NCBI RefSeq assembly: GCF_000718515.1
Contig: NZ_JNZS01000019.1
Span: forward strand, 1 to 64,000
DNA: 64,000 nucleotides
DNA from: Micromonospora parva
GTDB lineage: Bacteria; Actinomycetota; Actinomycetes; Mycobacteriales; Micromonosporaceae
Direction of reading: 5' to 3'
Shown here piece by piece: positions 18,875-27,577 of this stretch (its first letter is position 1; each line of letters begins with the position of its first letter). A program made the translations under genes and the position numbers. The notes under the pieces are model-generated. The model saw nothing but the letters and a program-made list of their open reading frames with translations, searched no databases and was not told where the DNA came from.

Positions 18875-19333
18875 GTGGCTGAGCTGACGCGTGGGGTGCG
18901 GATCGGCGTGGATGTCGGTCAGGTGCGGGTGGGTGTCTCCCGCTCGGACCCGGACGGGATCCTGGCGACGCCGCTGGTCACCCTGGCCCGTGACCTCACG
19001 GCGGGGCCGGACGCGGTGCCGAGCGACCTCGCCGAGCTGGCCGCGTTGGTGGCCGAGCACGAGGCGGTGGGGGTTGTCGTCGGCCTTCCGGTCAACCTCG
19101 CCGGCAAGCACGGCCCTGCGGCCGCCCACGTGAAGGCGTACGCTGACCGACTGGTCGATGTGATAGCGCCTGTCCCGGTAACGCTCACTGACGAGAGGAT
19201 GTCGACCGTGGTCGCTTCTCGTAGGCTTGCCGAGCGTGGCGTCCGAGGTAAACGTCAACGTGCGGTTGTCGATCAGGCGGCCGCGGTGGAGATCCTGCAG
19301 AGCTGGCTGGACGCGCAGCGGAGGCGGACGTAA
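18875..19333 (+). CDS. ruvX: Holliday junction resolvase-like protein RuvX (YqgF)
   Basis: A 152-residue RNase H-fold protein of the YqgF family, an essential factor in rRNA maturation and/or junction resolution in other bacteria. Motifs in order: RIGVDVGQVRVGVS (first catalytic Asp), VVVGLPVNLAGK, LTDERMSTVVA (Glu), and the C-terminal VDQAAAVEILQSWL with the last Asp. GTG start. Its TAA overlaps the mltG ATG by one base (TAATG), so the two are coupled. Confidence 0.95.
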   Translation: MAELTRGVRIGVDVGQVRVGVSRSDPDGILATPLVTLARDLTAGPDAVPSDLAELAALVAEHEAVGVVVGLPVNLAGKHGPAAAHVKAYADRLVDVIAPVPVTLTDERMSTVVASRRLAERGVRGKRQRAVVDQAAAVEILQSWLDAQRRRT

Positions 19334-20526
19334 TGATCGACGATCTGGACCTTGGGTTCGACGAGCCGGAGCGGGGGGAGAAGGGTCGGCACCGGCGCGG
19401 CTTCCGCAAGCGCAAGAGCGGGTCCGGCGGCGGCCGGGGCAAGACATTCCTGGCACTGCTGATGGCCCTGGTCCTGCTGGGCGCGATCGGCGGCGGCGCG
19501 TTCTACGGCTTCGACCGGATCCAGAACTACTTCGTCACCCCCGACTACGACGGCGGCGGGGCCGGTGAGATCACCGTCGAGATCAAGAACGGCGCGCTGC
19601 TCGCCGACATGGCCGACGCCCTGGTGGCGGCCGATGTGGTGAAGAGCCAGAAGGCCTTCATCGAGGCGGCCGAGGCCGAGTCGCGCAGCAAGAACATCCA
19701 GCCGGGCACGTACAAGCTGCGCAAGCAGATGAGCGGTGAGAACGCCGTCGCCGCGATGCTCGACCTGAAGAACAAGATCGTCAACGGGTTGACGATCCCC
19801 GAGGGCCGCACGAGCTTCAACATCTACAAGCTGCTCTCCGAGAAGACCAAGATCCCGGTCAAGGACTTCCAGGCCGCCGCGAAGGACCCGGAGGCGCTCG
19901 GCGTCCCGGACTGGTGGTTCAAGCGCGACGACGGCAAGAAGATCGTCAAGTCCGTCGAGGGCTTCCTCTTCCCGGACACCTACGAGATTCCGCCGAAGTC
20001 CACCGCGGAGAGCATCCTCAAGCTGATGGTGAATCGCTTCCTCTCCGTCACCGGGGAGATGAAGTTCGCCGACCAGGTGCAGGAGAAGCGCAAGGTCAGC
20101 CCGTACGAGGCACTGATCGTGGCCTCACTGGCCCAGGCCGAGGCGGGCAACAAGGACGACCTGGGCAAGGTAGCCCGGGTGGCCTACAACCGGGCGTACG
20201 GCGAGTTCAACTGCAACTGCCTGGAGATGGACGTCACCGTCAACTACTACCTCGAGTCGATCGGCAAGCCGACCAAGTCGTCCAAGCAGATGACCGCGGC
20301 CGAGCTGGACGACCCGAAGAACCCGTACAACCGCAAGCTGCGGGGCATGATCCCCACCCCGATCAACAACCCCGGCAAGGAGGCCCTGGAAGGGGCGATG
20401 AACACGCCGCCGGGCAAGTGGCTCTACTTCGTGGCCATCGACAAGGAGGGCCACTCCGAGTTCGCCGAGACGTACGAGCAGCACCAGCGCAACGAGGCCA
20501 AGGCCCGGGAGGCCGGGATCATCTGA
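19333..20526 (+). CDS. mltG: Endolytic murein transglycosylase
   Basis: A 397-residue membrane-anchored enzyme that cuts nascent glycan strands. It has a charged cytoplasmic N-terminus, one transmembrane helix ('FLALLMALVLLGAIGGGAFYG', about residues 37-57), a LysM-like region ('GALLADMADALVAADVV'), and the YceG domain with 'EGFLFPDTYEI' and the catalytic Glu in 'ASLAQAEAGNKDD'. That last motif reads Q-A-E where many homologues have I-(I/V)-E. The C-terminus 'YNRKLRGMIPTPINNPG' is conserved in shape. Its stop overlaps the aroE start (TGATG). Confidence 0.96.
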   Translation: MIDDLDLGFDEPERGEKGRHRRGFRKRKSGSGGGRGKTFLALLMALVLLGAIGGGAFYGFDRIQNYFVTPDYDGGGAGEITVEIKNGALLADMADALVAADVVKSQKAFIEAAEAESRSKNIQPGTYKLRKQMSGENAVAAMLDLKNKIVNGLTIPEGRTSFNIYKLLSEKTKIPVKDFQAAAKDPEALGVPDWWFKRDDGKKIVKSVEGFLFPDTYEIPPKSTAESILKLMVNRFLSVTGEMKFADQVQEKRKVSPYEALIVASLAQAEAGNKDDLGKVARVAYNRAYGEFNCNCLEMDVTVNYYLESIGKPTKSSKQMTAAELDDPKNPYNRKLRGMIPTPINNPGKEALEGAMNTPPGKWLYFVAIDKEGHSEFAETYEQHQRNEAKAREAGII

Positions 20527-21353
20527 TGGCGCTCAGGCGGCGGGCGGCGGTGCTCGGCAAACCGATCGCGCACTCCCTCTCCCCGGTGATCCACAACGCC
20601 GGCTACGCGGCGGCGGGACTGACCGGGTGGTCGTACACCCGGATCGAGTGCGCGGCGGCGGAGCTGCCGAATCTGGTCGTCGGCCTGGGCCCGGAGTGGG
20701 CCGGGTTGTCGGTGACCATGCCGGGCAAGGAGGCGGCGCTCGCGGTGGCCGACGCCGCCTCGCCGGTCGCCGCCGCCGTCGGCGCGGCCAACACGTTGGT
20801 ACGCCGTCCGGACGGCTCCTGGTACGCGGACAACACCGACGTCGCCGGCATGGTGCACGTCCTCACCGACGCCGGGGTGAGTGCCGGTGCCGCCGTGACG
20901 GTGCTCGGTGCCGGTGGGACGGCCCGCGCCGCGCTCGCCGCCGCCGCGCAGCTGGCCTGCTCGGCGGTGACGGTGGTGGCCCGCCGACCGGAGGCGGTCG
21001 ACGAGCTACGGCCGGTGGCCGACGCCGTGGGTGTCACGCTGACGCCCGCCCCATGGGCCGATGCGCCCCGGCACCTCTCGACCGCCGACGTGGTCGTCTC
21101 CACAGTGCCGAAGGGCGTCGCCGACCCGCTGGCCGGCGCGGTGGCCTGGCGGCCGGGCACTGTGCTCTTCGACGCGCTCTACGACCCGTGGCCGACGCCG
21201 CTGGCGACCGCCGCCGACGCGGCCGGCTGCCGGATCGTCTCGGGCCTGGATCTGTTGCTGGCCCAGGCGGTCGGGCAGTTCGAGCAGTTCACCGGCGTGG
21301 TCGCGCCGAGGGCGGCGATGGCCGCCGCGCTGGCGGCGGCTCGCGCCGGCTGA
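20526..21353 (+). CDS. aroE: Shikimate dehydrogenase
   Basis: A 275-residue NADPH-dependent enzyme reducing 3-dehydroshikimate. The N-terminal substrate domain has 'VLGKPIAHSLSPVIHNAGY', with the catalytic Lys in 'TMPGKEAAL' and the 'ANTLVRR..GSWYADNTD' segment. The Rossmann part has 'VLGAGGTARAALAA'. ATG at 20526 overlaps the mltG stop. In related genomes aroC follows soon after; here a 13.6-kb polysaccharide cluster intervenes. Confidence 0.96.
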   Translation: MALRRRAAVLGKPIAHSLSPVIHNAGYAAAGLTGWSYTRIECAAAELPNLVVGLGPEWAGLSVTMPGKEAALAVADAASPVAAAVGAANTLVRRPDGSWYADNTDVAGMVHVLTDAGVSAGAAVTVLGAGGTARAALAAAAQLACSAVTVVARRPEAVDELRPVADAVGVTLTPAPWADAPRHLSTADVVVSTVPKGVADPLAGAVAWRPGTVLFDALYDPWPTPLATAADAAGCRIVSGLDLLLAQAVGQFEQFTGVVAPRAAMAAALAAARAG

Positions 21354-21470
21354 AGCGTCCACACCTTAGCTGACGGTTAAGACGCGCTTACGGAAAACTG
21401 TCCTACCTGCGACCTGTGCTGGTCATCGATACGCTGCTCACCGTTATGGACGCAGACACAGGGAGTTTCC

Positions 21471-23177
21471 TTGACCAGGCACGGACTGCACCGCATCACC
21501 CGGTTCCGTTCCGGACCCCGGCGTAAGGCGATTGCCATCGGCGTGGTCGGCGGTTCGGTGGTGGCCGGCATCGTGGCGACCATGATGCCGCTGCTGGCCA
21601 GCGACGACCTGTCGATCCGGGCGGCGGCGGACACCACCGCGACCGCGGTGACGCAGGACGGTGACAACGCGGCCAAGACGACCCTCGCGACCTGCGCGAC
21701 GCGCTGCGACGGCAACCCGCGCGGTGGTCGCGAGGCGGTCATCGAGTTCGCGGTGACCACCGTGCCGGCCGCCGCGGTCAACGTCCGGGCGACGCTGCGG
21801 ATGCACGCCTGGCAGCAGTTCGCCGCCACGGTGACGGCGCACGCGTCGCCGTTGAGTGCCCGCGAGTCGCGGCCTCCGCTGACGCCGGCCGGCGCCGCGC
21901 TGGACAGCGTGACCAGCGTGTCCAAGGGCGTCAACGAGTGGGACGTCTCCAAGCTGGTCACCGGCAACGGCACCTGGACGGTCTCGCTGGCGCAGAGCGG
22001 CCTGGAGAGCCGGATCTACTGGGCGTCGGTCGAGAACCGCAACCCGGACCTGCGACCCAGCCTGGTGATCAGCTACGACCTCGGGTCCCGGCCGTCGCCG
22101 GTGACGACCACCCGGCCGGCGCCGCCGCCGGCGCCGAGCGTGTCACCGACCACCGCCGCGCCGAAGCCGTCGCCGACCGTCGCCCCGACCCGGACGGCGA
22201 CCCCGAGCCCCACCGGCACCCTGCCGGCCGGCAAGTGTGGGTCCGTCTCGGACAAGCTCGTCCCGTCCTGTGGCGCCTGGTGGGGCATGTACTCGCCGGC
22301 CGGAGCGGCCGGCGGCTGGGACCACGGCAAGGCCGTCGCGGACGTGGAGGCGCAGGTCGGGCGCAAGTTCGACATCGTGCACCGCTACCACGACTTCTCC
22401 AACTCGGGCAGCAACGGCGCCTTCCCCGACGTGTACGAACAGCAGCAGATGCGCGAAGGCCGTCTGATGTTCTTCGCCTGGGAGTCCCGCGACTTCTCCG
22501 CCGGCACGACCCTCAAGTGGTCCGATGTCTACGGAGGCAAGCAGGACGCGACGATCGACGCGGTCGCCGGCCGGATCCGGGCCGCCGGCGTACCGGTGTT
22601 CATCGGCTTCGACCACGAGCCGGAGGACGAGCCGAACAAGGGCAGCGACGCCGACTTCGTACGGGCCTGGCGCTACGTCCACGAGCGGTTCGCCAGCGCC
22701 GGCGCGACCAACGCGGTCTGGGTCTGGACGATGATGGGCTGGTCGGGGCACTACTCCCGGTACGCCGGCCTGTACCCCGGTGACCGGTACGTCGACTGGG
22801 TCGCCTACGACCCGTACAACTTCCACGTCTGCAACGGCAGCACGGTGTGGAAGAGCCCGAGCACGACGATCGGTGGCTTCTACCGTTGGCTGGACGACAA
22901 CGGCATCGGCGCCGGCAAGCCCCGGATGCTCGCCGAGTTCGGCACCAACTTCAACTCCGCCGACCCGGGCGCCAAGCAGCGCTGGTTCCAGGAGTTCCCG
23001 GCGGCGTTGAAGGCGCACCCGAAGATCAAGGCGGCCATCTACTTCAACTCGGCCGGTATGACCAGCCGCACGTCGACCTGTGACATGACGATGAACCACG
23101 ACGCCGCGGCGGTGGCGGGCTTCACGCAGGCCGGCAAGGACTCCTACCTGCGGCAACCCACCGGAGGTAGCCGCTGA
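21471..23177 (+). CDS. Secreted GH26-like glycoside hydrolase with DNRLRE-type module
   Basis: A 568-residue exported protein. A basic N-terminus and hydrophobic helix (residues 20-43) are followed by a beta-sandwich resembling DNRLRE modules (about 52-203). A Pro/Thr linker (206-252) leads to a TIM-barrel like GH26 beta-mannanases (256-568). The acid/base Glu383 (GFDHEPED) and nucleophile Glu489 (MLAEFGT) fit the family. Start is TTG at 21471 behind AGGGAG. It is the first gene of the polysaccharide cluster and may trim or release the polymer. The exact glycan specificity cannot be inferred. Confidence 0.85.
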   Translation: MTRHGLHRITRFRSGPRRKAIAIGVVGGSVVAGIVATMMPLLASDDLSIRAAADTTATAVTQDGDNAAKTTLATCATRCDGNPRGGREAVIEFAVTTVPAAAVNVRATLRMHAWQQFAATVTAHASPLSARESRPPLTPAGAALDSVTSVSKGVNEWDVSKLVTGNGTWTVSLAQSGLESRIYWASVENRNPDLRPSLVISYDLGSRPSPVTTTRPAPPPAPSVSPTTAAPKPSPTVAPTRTATPSPTGTLPAGKCGSVSDKLVPSCGAWWGMYSPAGAAGGWDHGKAVADVEAQVGRKFDIVHRYHDFSNSGSNGAFPDVYEQQQMREGRLMFFAWESRDFSAGTTLKWSDVYGGKQDATIDAVAGRIRAAGVPVFIGFDHEPEDEPNKGSDADFVRAWRYVHERFASAGATNAVWVWTMMGWSGHYSRYAGLYPGDRYVDWVAYDPYNFHVCNGSTVWKSPSTTIGGFYRWLDDNGIGAGKPRMLAEFGTNFNSADPGAKQRWFQEFPAALKAHPKIKAAIYFNSAGMTSRTSTCDMTMNHDAAAVAGFTQAGKDSYLRQPTGGSR

Positions 23178-23342
23178 CGACCCGAATGAACTGACCGGAC
23201 GGCGTTCGCCGGGGGGTCGCGCAACCGATCCTCCGGCGTTCTGTCGGCTTGCGGATTCATGCACCGCCCAATCGGCGGATTTTGTTAACCAGGCTGGACG
23301 AGGCACGCTACCTCGGGTTCTCATCCAATCTGGAGGCGCAGC

Positions 23343-25337
23343 GTGCCCATACTTCCGCACTTGTGGCGTTCCGCAGGACGACGTCGTACTCGGGCGGGGA
23401 TGGTCGCGTTGGCGATCATCGCCGCAGCTCTGGGCGTGCCCACCACCGCGTCGGCCGCTGTGGTGCCGGCCCCGACGACGGCGACGCTGGTGTCGGCGAA
23501 CCCCGCCGACGCGACCCCGCACGCCCGGGACGGTGAAACCCGCGCCTTCGCGCAGGTGGGCAACACGGTCTTTGTCGGCGGCAGCTTCACCCAGCTCCGG
23601 CAGACCGCCAGTTCCGCGTGGATAACGCAGCGTTACCTCTTCGCGTACGACCGGACCACCGGCACCATGTCGACCACCTTCCTTCCGGTGCTCGACGGCG
23701 CGGTCAACACCCTCATCGCCGGCCCCGGCGGCACGCTGATCGTCGGCGGCGCCTTCAAGAACGTCAACGGCGTCTCCCGCAAGAACCTGGTGGCGCTCAA
23801 CCCGTCGACCGGCGCGATCATCGACAGCTGGGTCGGGCGTTCCGACGGTGGCACGGTCCGCGACCTGGCGCTGTCCGGCAACTGGCTGTACGTGGCCGGT
23901 GCGTTCAACTGGCTCAACGGCACCGCGCACGTGGGTCTCGGCCGGCTCAACGCGACCACCGGCGCGATCGACCCGAGCTTCAGCATCGACGCCACGGTGG
24001 GGCGGCACAGCACCACGTCGTACGTCTGGGCCATCGACGTCGCGCCGGACGGCGACACCCTGGTCGTCGGCGGCAACTTCACGCTCGTCAACGGCCTGCC
24101 GCGCAACCAGATGGCGTTGGTGGACGTCTCCGGGACGCCCACGGTGCTGGACTGGAGCACCGAGAAGTTCGTCGCGCCGTGCGCCTCGCCGGCGACCTTC
24201 GTGCACTACGTGCAGGACGTGAAATTCGGCGGCGACGGCAGTTGGTTCGTGGTCGGCACCAACGGCGGCGCGGGCTGGCCGTCCGCCTACTGCGACGCCC
24301 TGGTCCGCTTCGAGACTGCCGCGCGGGGCAGTGGCCAGCTCGCCACCTGGGTCGACTTCACCGGCAACGACACCATCACCTCGGTGGAGGTGGCGGACAA
24401 CATCATCTACCTGGGCGGGCACTTCCGCTGGCTGAACAACCCGAACGCCAGCGACAACGCCGGCAACGGGGCGATCGACCGGCTCGGCATCGCCGCCGTC
24501 ACTCCGGCGACCGGCATGCCGGTGAACTGGAACCCGCGCCGCAGCGGCAGCGCGTCGATGCCCGCCGGCACCACCGCGTGGGGTTCGTCGGTACCGGTGC
24601 TGTGGCGTGGTTCGGACGGCCTCTACTTCGGGCACAACTCCGACGGCATGGGCGACGAGTACCACGGCCGGCTGGGCATGTTCCCGCTGGCCGGCGGGCG
24701 CACGATCGCCCCGAAGAACCCCCCGTCGGCCACCAGCGGCAACCTCTACCTGAGCACCGCCCCGGGCACTGTGGCGAAGGTGCCGTTCGACGGCACCGCG
24801 CTGGGCACCGCGACCACTGTCAGCCAGCCCGCGTACACGGCGGCCGGTGCGACGTGGCGGGTCGACGACCGGATCTACTGGTCGCACACGGTGGCCGGCA
24901 CGCCCACCGGTAGCCGGATCGACGTCTCGCTCTTCAACGGCGGCGCGATCGGCTCGCCGTGGGAGGCGTCCGGCTACAACGACTGGTACAACCCGGCGTT
25001 GCTGACCGGTGCCTTCTTCCTCGACGGCAGGCTCTACTACACCCGTACCGGGGCGAACAGTCTCTTCTACCGCTACTTCGAGATCGACGGTAACTACCTC
25101 GGCGCCACCGAGTTCACACTGCCGAGCACCGGGCAGAACTGGTCCGGTGTGCGGGGGATGGCCTGGGTGAACGGCCGGATCGTCTACGGGGCCACCGATG
25201 GCAACCTGCGCAGTGTGGCGTTCGATCCGACGGCCGCGCCGGCCGCTGTGGTCAGTGGTGCCACCGGGTTCGTGGTCAGCACCGCGACGCCCGAGTTGTC
25301 CTGGTCTACCCCATCGACGTTCTTCTCCGTAGAGTAA
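23343..25337 (+). CDS. Secreted beta-propeller protein
   Basis: A 664-residue protein with a signal peptide (residues 1-38, cleavage near TASA-A). A series of blades follows, with repeated 'VFVGGSFTQL', 'LIVGGAFKNVNG', 'LYVAGAFNWLNG', 'LVVGGNFTLVNG' and 'IYLGGHFRWL' motifs, as in delta-60/PQQ-like propeller proteins. The C-terminal part has Trp/Tyr-rich motifs (SGYNDWYNPALL, YYTRTGANSLFYR) suggesting carbohydrate contact. GTG start; GGAGG lies upstream. No catalytic residues recognised. It probably binds the exported polymer or the cell surface (inference from context). A hairpin follows 43 nt after its stop. Confidence 0.8.
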   Translation: MPILPHLWRSAGRRRTRAGMVALAIIAAALGVPTTASAAVVPAPTTATLVSANPADATPHARDGETRAFAQVGNTVFVGGSFTQLRQTASSAWITQRYLFAYDRTTGTMSTTFLPVLDGAVNTLIAGPGGTLIVGGAFKNVNGVSRKNLVALNPSTGAIIDSWVGRSDGGTVRDLALSGNWLYVAGAFNWLNGTAHVGLGRLNATTGAIDPSFSIDATVGRHSTTSYVWAIDVAPDGDTLVVGGNFTLVNGLPRNQMALVDVSGTPTVLDWSTEKFVAPCASPATFVHYVQDVKFGGDGSWFVVGTNGGAGWPSAYCDALVRFETAARGSGQLATWVDFTGNDTITSVEVADNIIYLGGHFRWLNNPNASDNAGNGAIDRLGIAAVTPATGMPVNWNPRRSGSASMPAGTTAWGSSVPVLWRGSDGLYFGHNSDGMGDEYHGRLGMFPLAGGRTIAPKNPPSATSGNLYLSTAPGTVAKVPFDGTALGTATTVSQPAYTAAGATWRVDDRIYWSHTVAGTPTGSRIDVSLFNGGAIGSPWEASGYNDWYNPALLTGAFFLDGRLYYTRTGANSLFYRYFEIDGNYLGATEFTLPSTGQNWSGVRGMAWVNGRIVYGATDGNLRSVAFDPTAAPAAVVSGATGFVVSTATPELSWSTPSTFFSVE

Positions 25338-25380
25338 GGGTCAACCGTTCGTAACGGAGGATCGGTAGATTGTTCACGTA

Positions 25381-25412
25381 GGGCCGGTGGCGGCTACCGC
25401 CGCCACCGGCCC
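25381..25412 (+). terminator. Perfect 14-bp hairpin between propeller and acyltransferase genes
   Basis: GGGCCGGTGGCGGC and its exact reverse complement flank a TACC loop. The hairpin begins 43 nt after the propeller stop codon and ends 20 nt before the next start. It may terminate the first two genes or act as an attenuator or processing site that sets relative expression. Confidence 0.7.
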
Positions 25413-25432
25413 CGCGACGTGGGGGAGGGTCG

Positions 25433-25984
25433 TTGCTCGGCGCCGCTGGCATCCGAACGAGACGCGCGGTGCGTCTGGTCTTCGCGGTCAAACGCGGCTG
25501 GTACCGGCTCCGCTACCGGCGGTTGACACTCGGCCGGGACGTGGAGATCCGTGGCCGGATCCGGCTGCGTCGCGGCGTGCGGGTGACCATCGGTGACCGC
25601 ACCCGCTTGAACAAGCTCGTCCGCTTCGCCGGCCCCGGCGAGGTGCGCGTCGGCGCGGACTGTCTGCTCAACGCCACCTGGATCGGCACCTGGACGTCCG
25701 TGACGGTGGGGGACCGGTGCCTCCTGTCGGACTGCGAGCTGCTCGACAACGACTTCCACAACCTGCCTCCCGAACAGCGGCACGCACCGCCGGGCCCGCT
25801 CACCCGGGCCCCGATCGTCCTTGAGGACAACGTCTGGGTCGGCGCGCACGCCCTGGTCCTGAAGGGCGTGCGGGTCGGCCGCGACAGCGTCGTCGGCGCG
25901 GCGACGGTGGTCCGCACGGACGTACCACCCGGCGTCGTGGTCGTCGGCAATCCTCAACAGACGGTGAAGAAGTTCCATGACTGA
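25433..25984 (+). CDS. Hexapeptide-repeat acyltransferase
   Basis: A 183-residue left-handed beta-helix (LbH) protein of the maltose/galactoside O-acetyltransferase type. Hexapeptide rungs run through 'VEIRGRIRLRRGVRVTIGD', 'VRVGADCLLNATWIG' and 'IVLEDNVWVGAHALVLKGVRVGRDSVVGAATVVR' (shown in part), with the usual 'PPGVVVVGNPQQ' close. It probably O-acetylates a sugar in the polymer. TTG start at 25433, supported by GGGGGAGGG just upstream. It overlaps the next gene by 8 bp. Confidence 0.85.
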   Translation: MLGAAGIRTRRAVRLVFAVKRGWYRLRYRRLTLGRDVEIRGRIRLRRGVRVTIGDRTRLNKLVRFAGPGEVRVGADCLLNATWIGTWTSVTVGDRCLLSDCELLDNDFHNLPPEQRHAPPGPLTRAPIVLEDNVWVGAHALVLKGVRVGRDSVVGAATVVRTDVPPGVVVVGNPQQTVKKFHD

Positions 25985-27575
25985 CGCAGCGCCCGCCCCC
26001 TGGCCCACGGACGGCCCGTCCTCCGGTACCTCCCGGGCCGTGACACTGACCGACCTGCTGCGGGTGCCGATGCACCGGTTGCGGTTGGTGGCGGCGGTCG
26101 CCCTGGTCGGTCTGCTCGCCGCGCTCAGCTACGTGCTGCTGGTGCCGCCGGCGCTGTCCGCGAGCGCGGTGGTCGCGGTTCGACCGGTGGTCACCGACGC
26201 CTTCACCCCCAGCGGCGCGGGCGCCGACCGCGCGGTCAACATGAACGTGGAGAGCGGCATCGCCACCGGCACCGAGGTGGTGCAGCGGCTCGCCGAGTCG
26301 GCCGGCGGTGACCCGCGCGACATCCGCGACGCGCTCGAGGTCGAGGTGCCCACCGGCGGGCAGATCCTGCGCTTCACCTACCAGGCGCGCGACGCGCACC
26401 GGGCGGTGCAGAGCGCCAACATGGCCGCCGAGGCCTACCTGAGCGTGCGCCGGACCATGTACGAGCAGCAGCGCGCCGAGATGCTGCGCTCCTACGACGC
26501 CAGCATCACCAAGGTCGTCAGCCAGCAGACCGCGTTGCAGAAGCGGGCGAACACCGCCAAGGACACCGCCGCCGGTGACGCGCTGGTGGCCGAGCTGGCC
26601 GGGATCAACAACCAGCTCACCCAGCTCAACGCCGCCCGTACCGAGATCGCGGCCGTCGACGTCAACCCCGGCTGGGTCACCCAGACCGCCGAGAAGGCGC
26701 TGGTCACCTCCGCCGGGCACCGGCCGCTCTACCTGGTCGCCGGCCTGCTCGGTGGCGCCCTGGTCGGCATCGTGCTGGCCTACCTCTGGGAGTCGACCGA
26801 CCGGCGGGTCCGCTCGGTCGCCGACGGCCGGGAGGCCTCCGGCCTGCCGTTGCTCGGCACCGTGCGCCGACCGGCGTTCCGGGGCAGCCCCCGGGCGGTC
26901 GACGCCGACGTCCGGTACGTGGCGATGGCGGTCGCCGAGCGCGTCCGGCAGCCCGCCCGGGTGGCGCTGCTCAGCGCCCGGGAGGACGCCACAGCGCTCA
27001 CCGCCGGGCTCGCGGTGGCGCTCGCCGTCGACGGCCGGGAGGTCTTCGTCGCCGACGACAGCGGCCGGATCGAGCGGCTGCGGGCCAGCGTGCTCGCCGA
27101 CCGGGGGCGGCTGCCCATCGACCCGTCCCGGCCGCTGGTGCCCAAGCCCCGACCGGCCGGCAGCACACCGGCCGCCGGTGCCACCACTGACAGCGCGCCC
27201 GCCCGTCGACCCTCCCCGCACCCGCCCGGCGCCCGCCCGTCCACCGACCCGGACGCCACGCTGACCTTGCCGCGGGTGTCGTCCGCCCGCCCGGAGAACA
27301 ATCGCGTCGTCGCCCCGGACGAGGTTGCCGTGGGAGTGGGCAGTGTCCGGTTCGGCACCTGGCGACAGGGCGCCGATCACGGTCTGGTCCTGTTCAACGC
27401 CCCCCCGGCGGAGTCCGACGAGCGTGGCGTGGCCGTCGCCCGGCAGGGCAGCGCGGTGGTGGTCGTCGAGCGGGACCGCACCCGGCAGAGCGACCTGCGA
27501 CGCCTCGTGGAGCGGCTGCGCGCCGCCGGCGTCACCCCGCTGGGCTTCGTGCTCACCCGAAACGGCCGGGCCTGA
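25977..27575 (+). CDS. Wzz-like chain-length regulator with degenerate BY-kinase domain
   Basis: A 532-residue polysaccharide co-polymerase. Transmembrane helices at about 36-57 and 250-270 bracket a Wzz-type periplasmic region rich in helices (140-225). The C-terminal half has the shape of a bacterial tyrosine kinase, but the P-loop position reads SAREDATALTAG (332-343) with no Gly-Lys-Ser/Thr. The Walker A' position reads VFVADDS, and a Pro/Ala-rich insert (385-430) interrupts the domain. The last Walker B-like strand (GLVLFNAPPAES) also lacks its Asp. It is therefore probably a structural, non-phosphorylating regulator of chain length. No Tyr cluster at the C-terminus. Confidence 0.85.
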   Translation: MTDAAPAPWPTDGPSSGTSRAVTLTDLLRVPMHRLRLVAAVALVGLLAALSYVLLVPPALSASAVVAVRPVVTDAFTPSGAGADRAVNMNVESGIATGTEVVQRLAESAGGDPRDIRDALEVEVPTGGQILRFTYQARDAHRAVQSANMAAEAYLSVRRTMYEQQRAEMLRSYDASITKVVSQQTALQKRANTAKDTAAGDALVAELAGINNQLTQLNAARTEIAAVDVNPGWVTQTAEKALVTSAGHRPLYLVAGLLGGALVGIVLAYLWESTDRRVRSVADGREASGLPLLGTVRRPAFRGSPRAVDADVRYVAMAVAERVRQPARVALLSAREDATALTAGLAVALAVDGREVFVADDSGRIERLRASVLADRGRLPIDPSRPLVPKPRPAGSTPAAGATTDSAPARRPSPHPPGARPSTDPDATLTLPRVSSARPENNRVVAPDEVAVGVGSVRFGTWRQGADHGLVLFNAPPAESDERGVAVARQGSAVVVVERDRTRQSDLRRLVERLRAAGVTPLGFVLTRNGRA

Positions 27576-27577
27576 GC

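Noticed and set aside
22143..24887. 914-residue minus-strand frame opposite the GH26-like and propeller genes
   Set aside because: It spans two genes and their gap, and its composition is typical of antisense translation.
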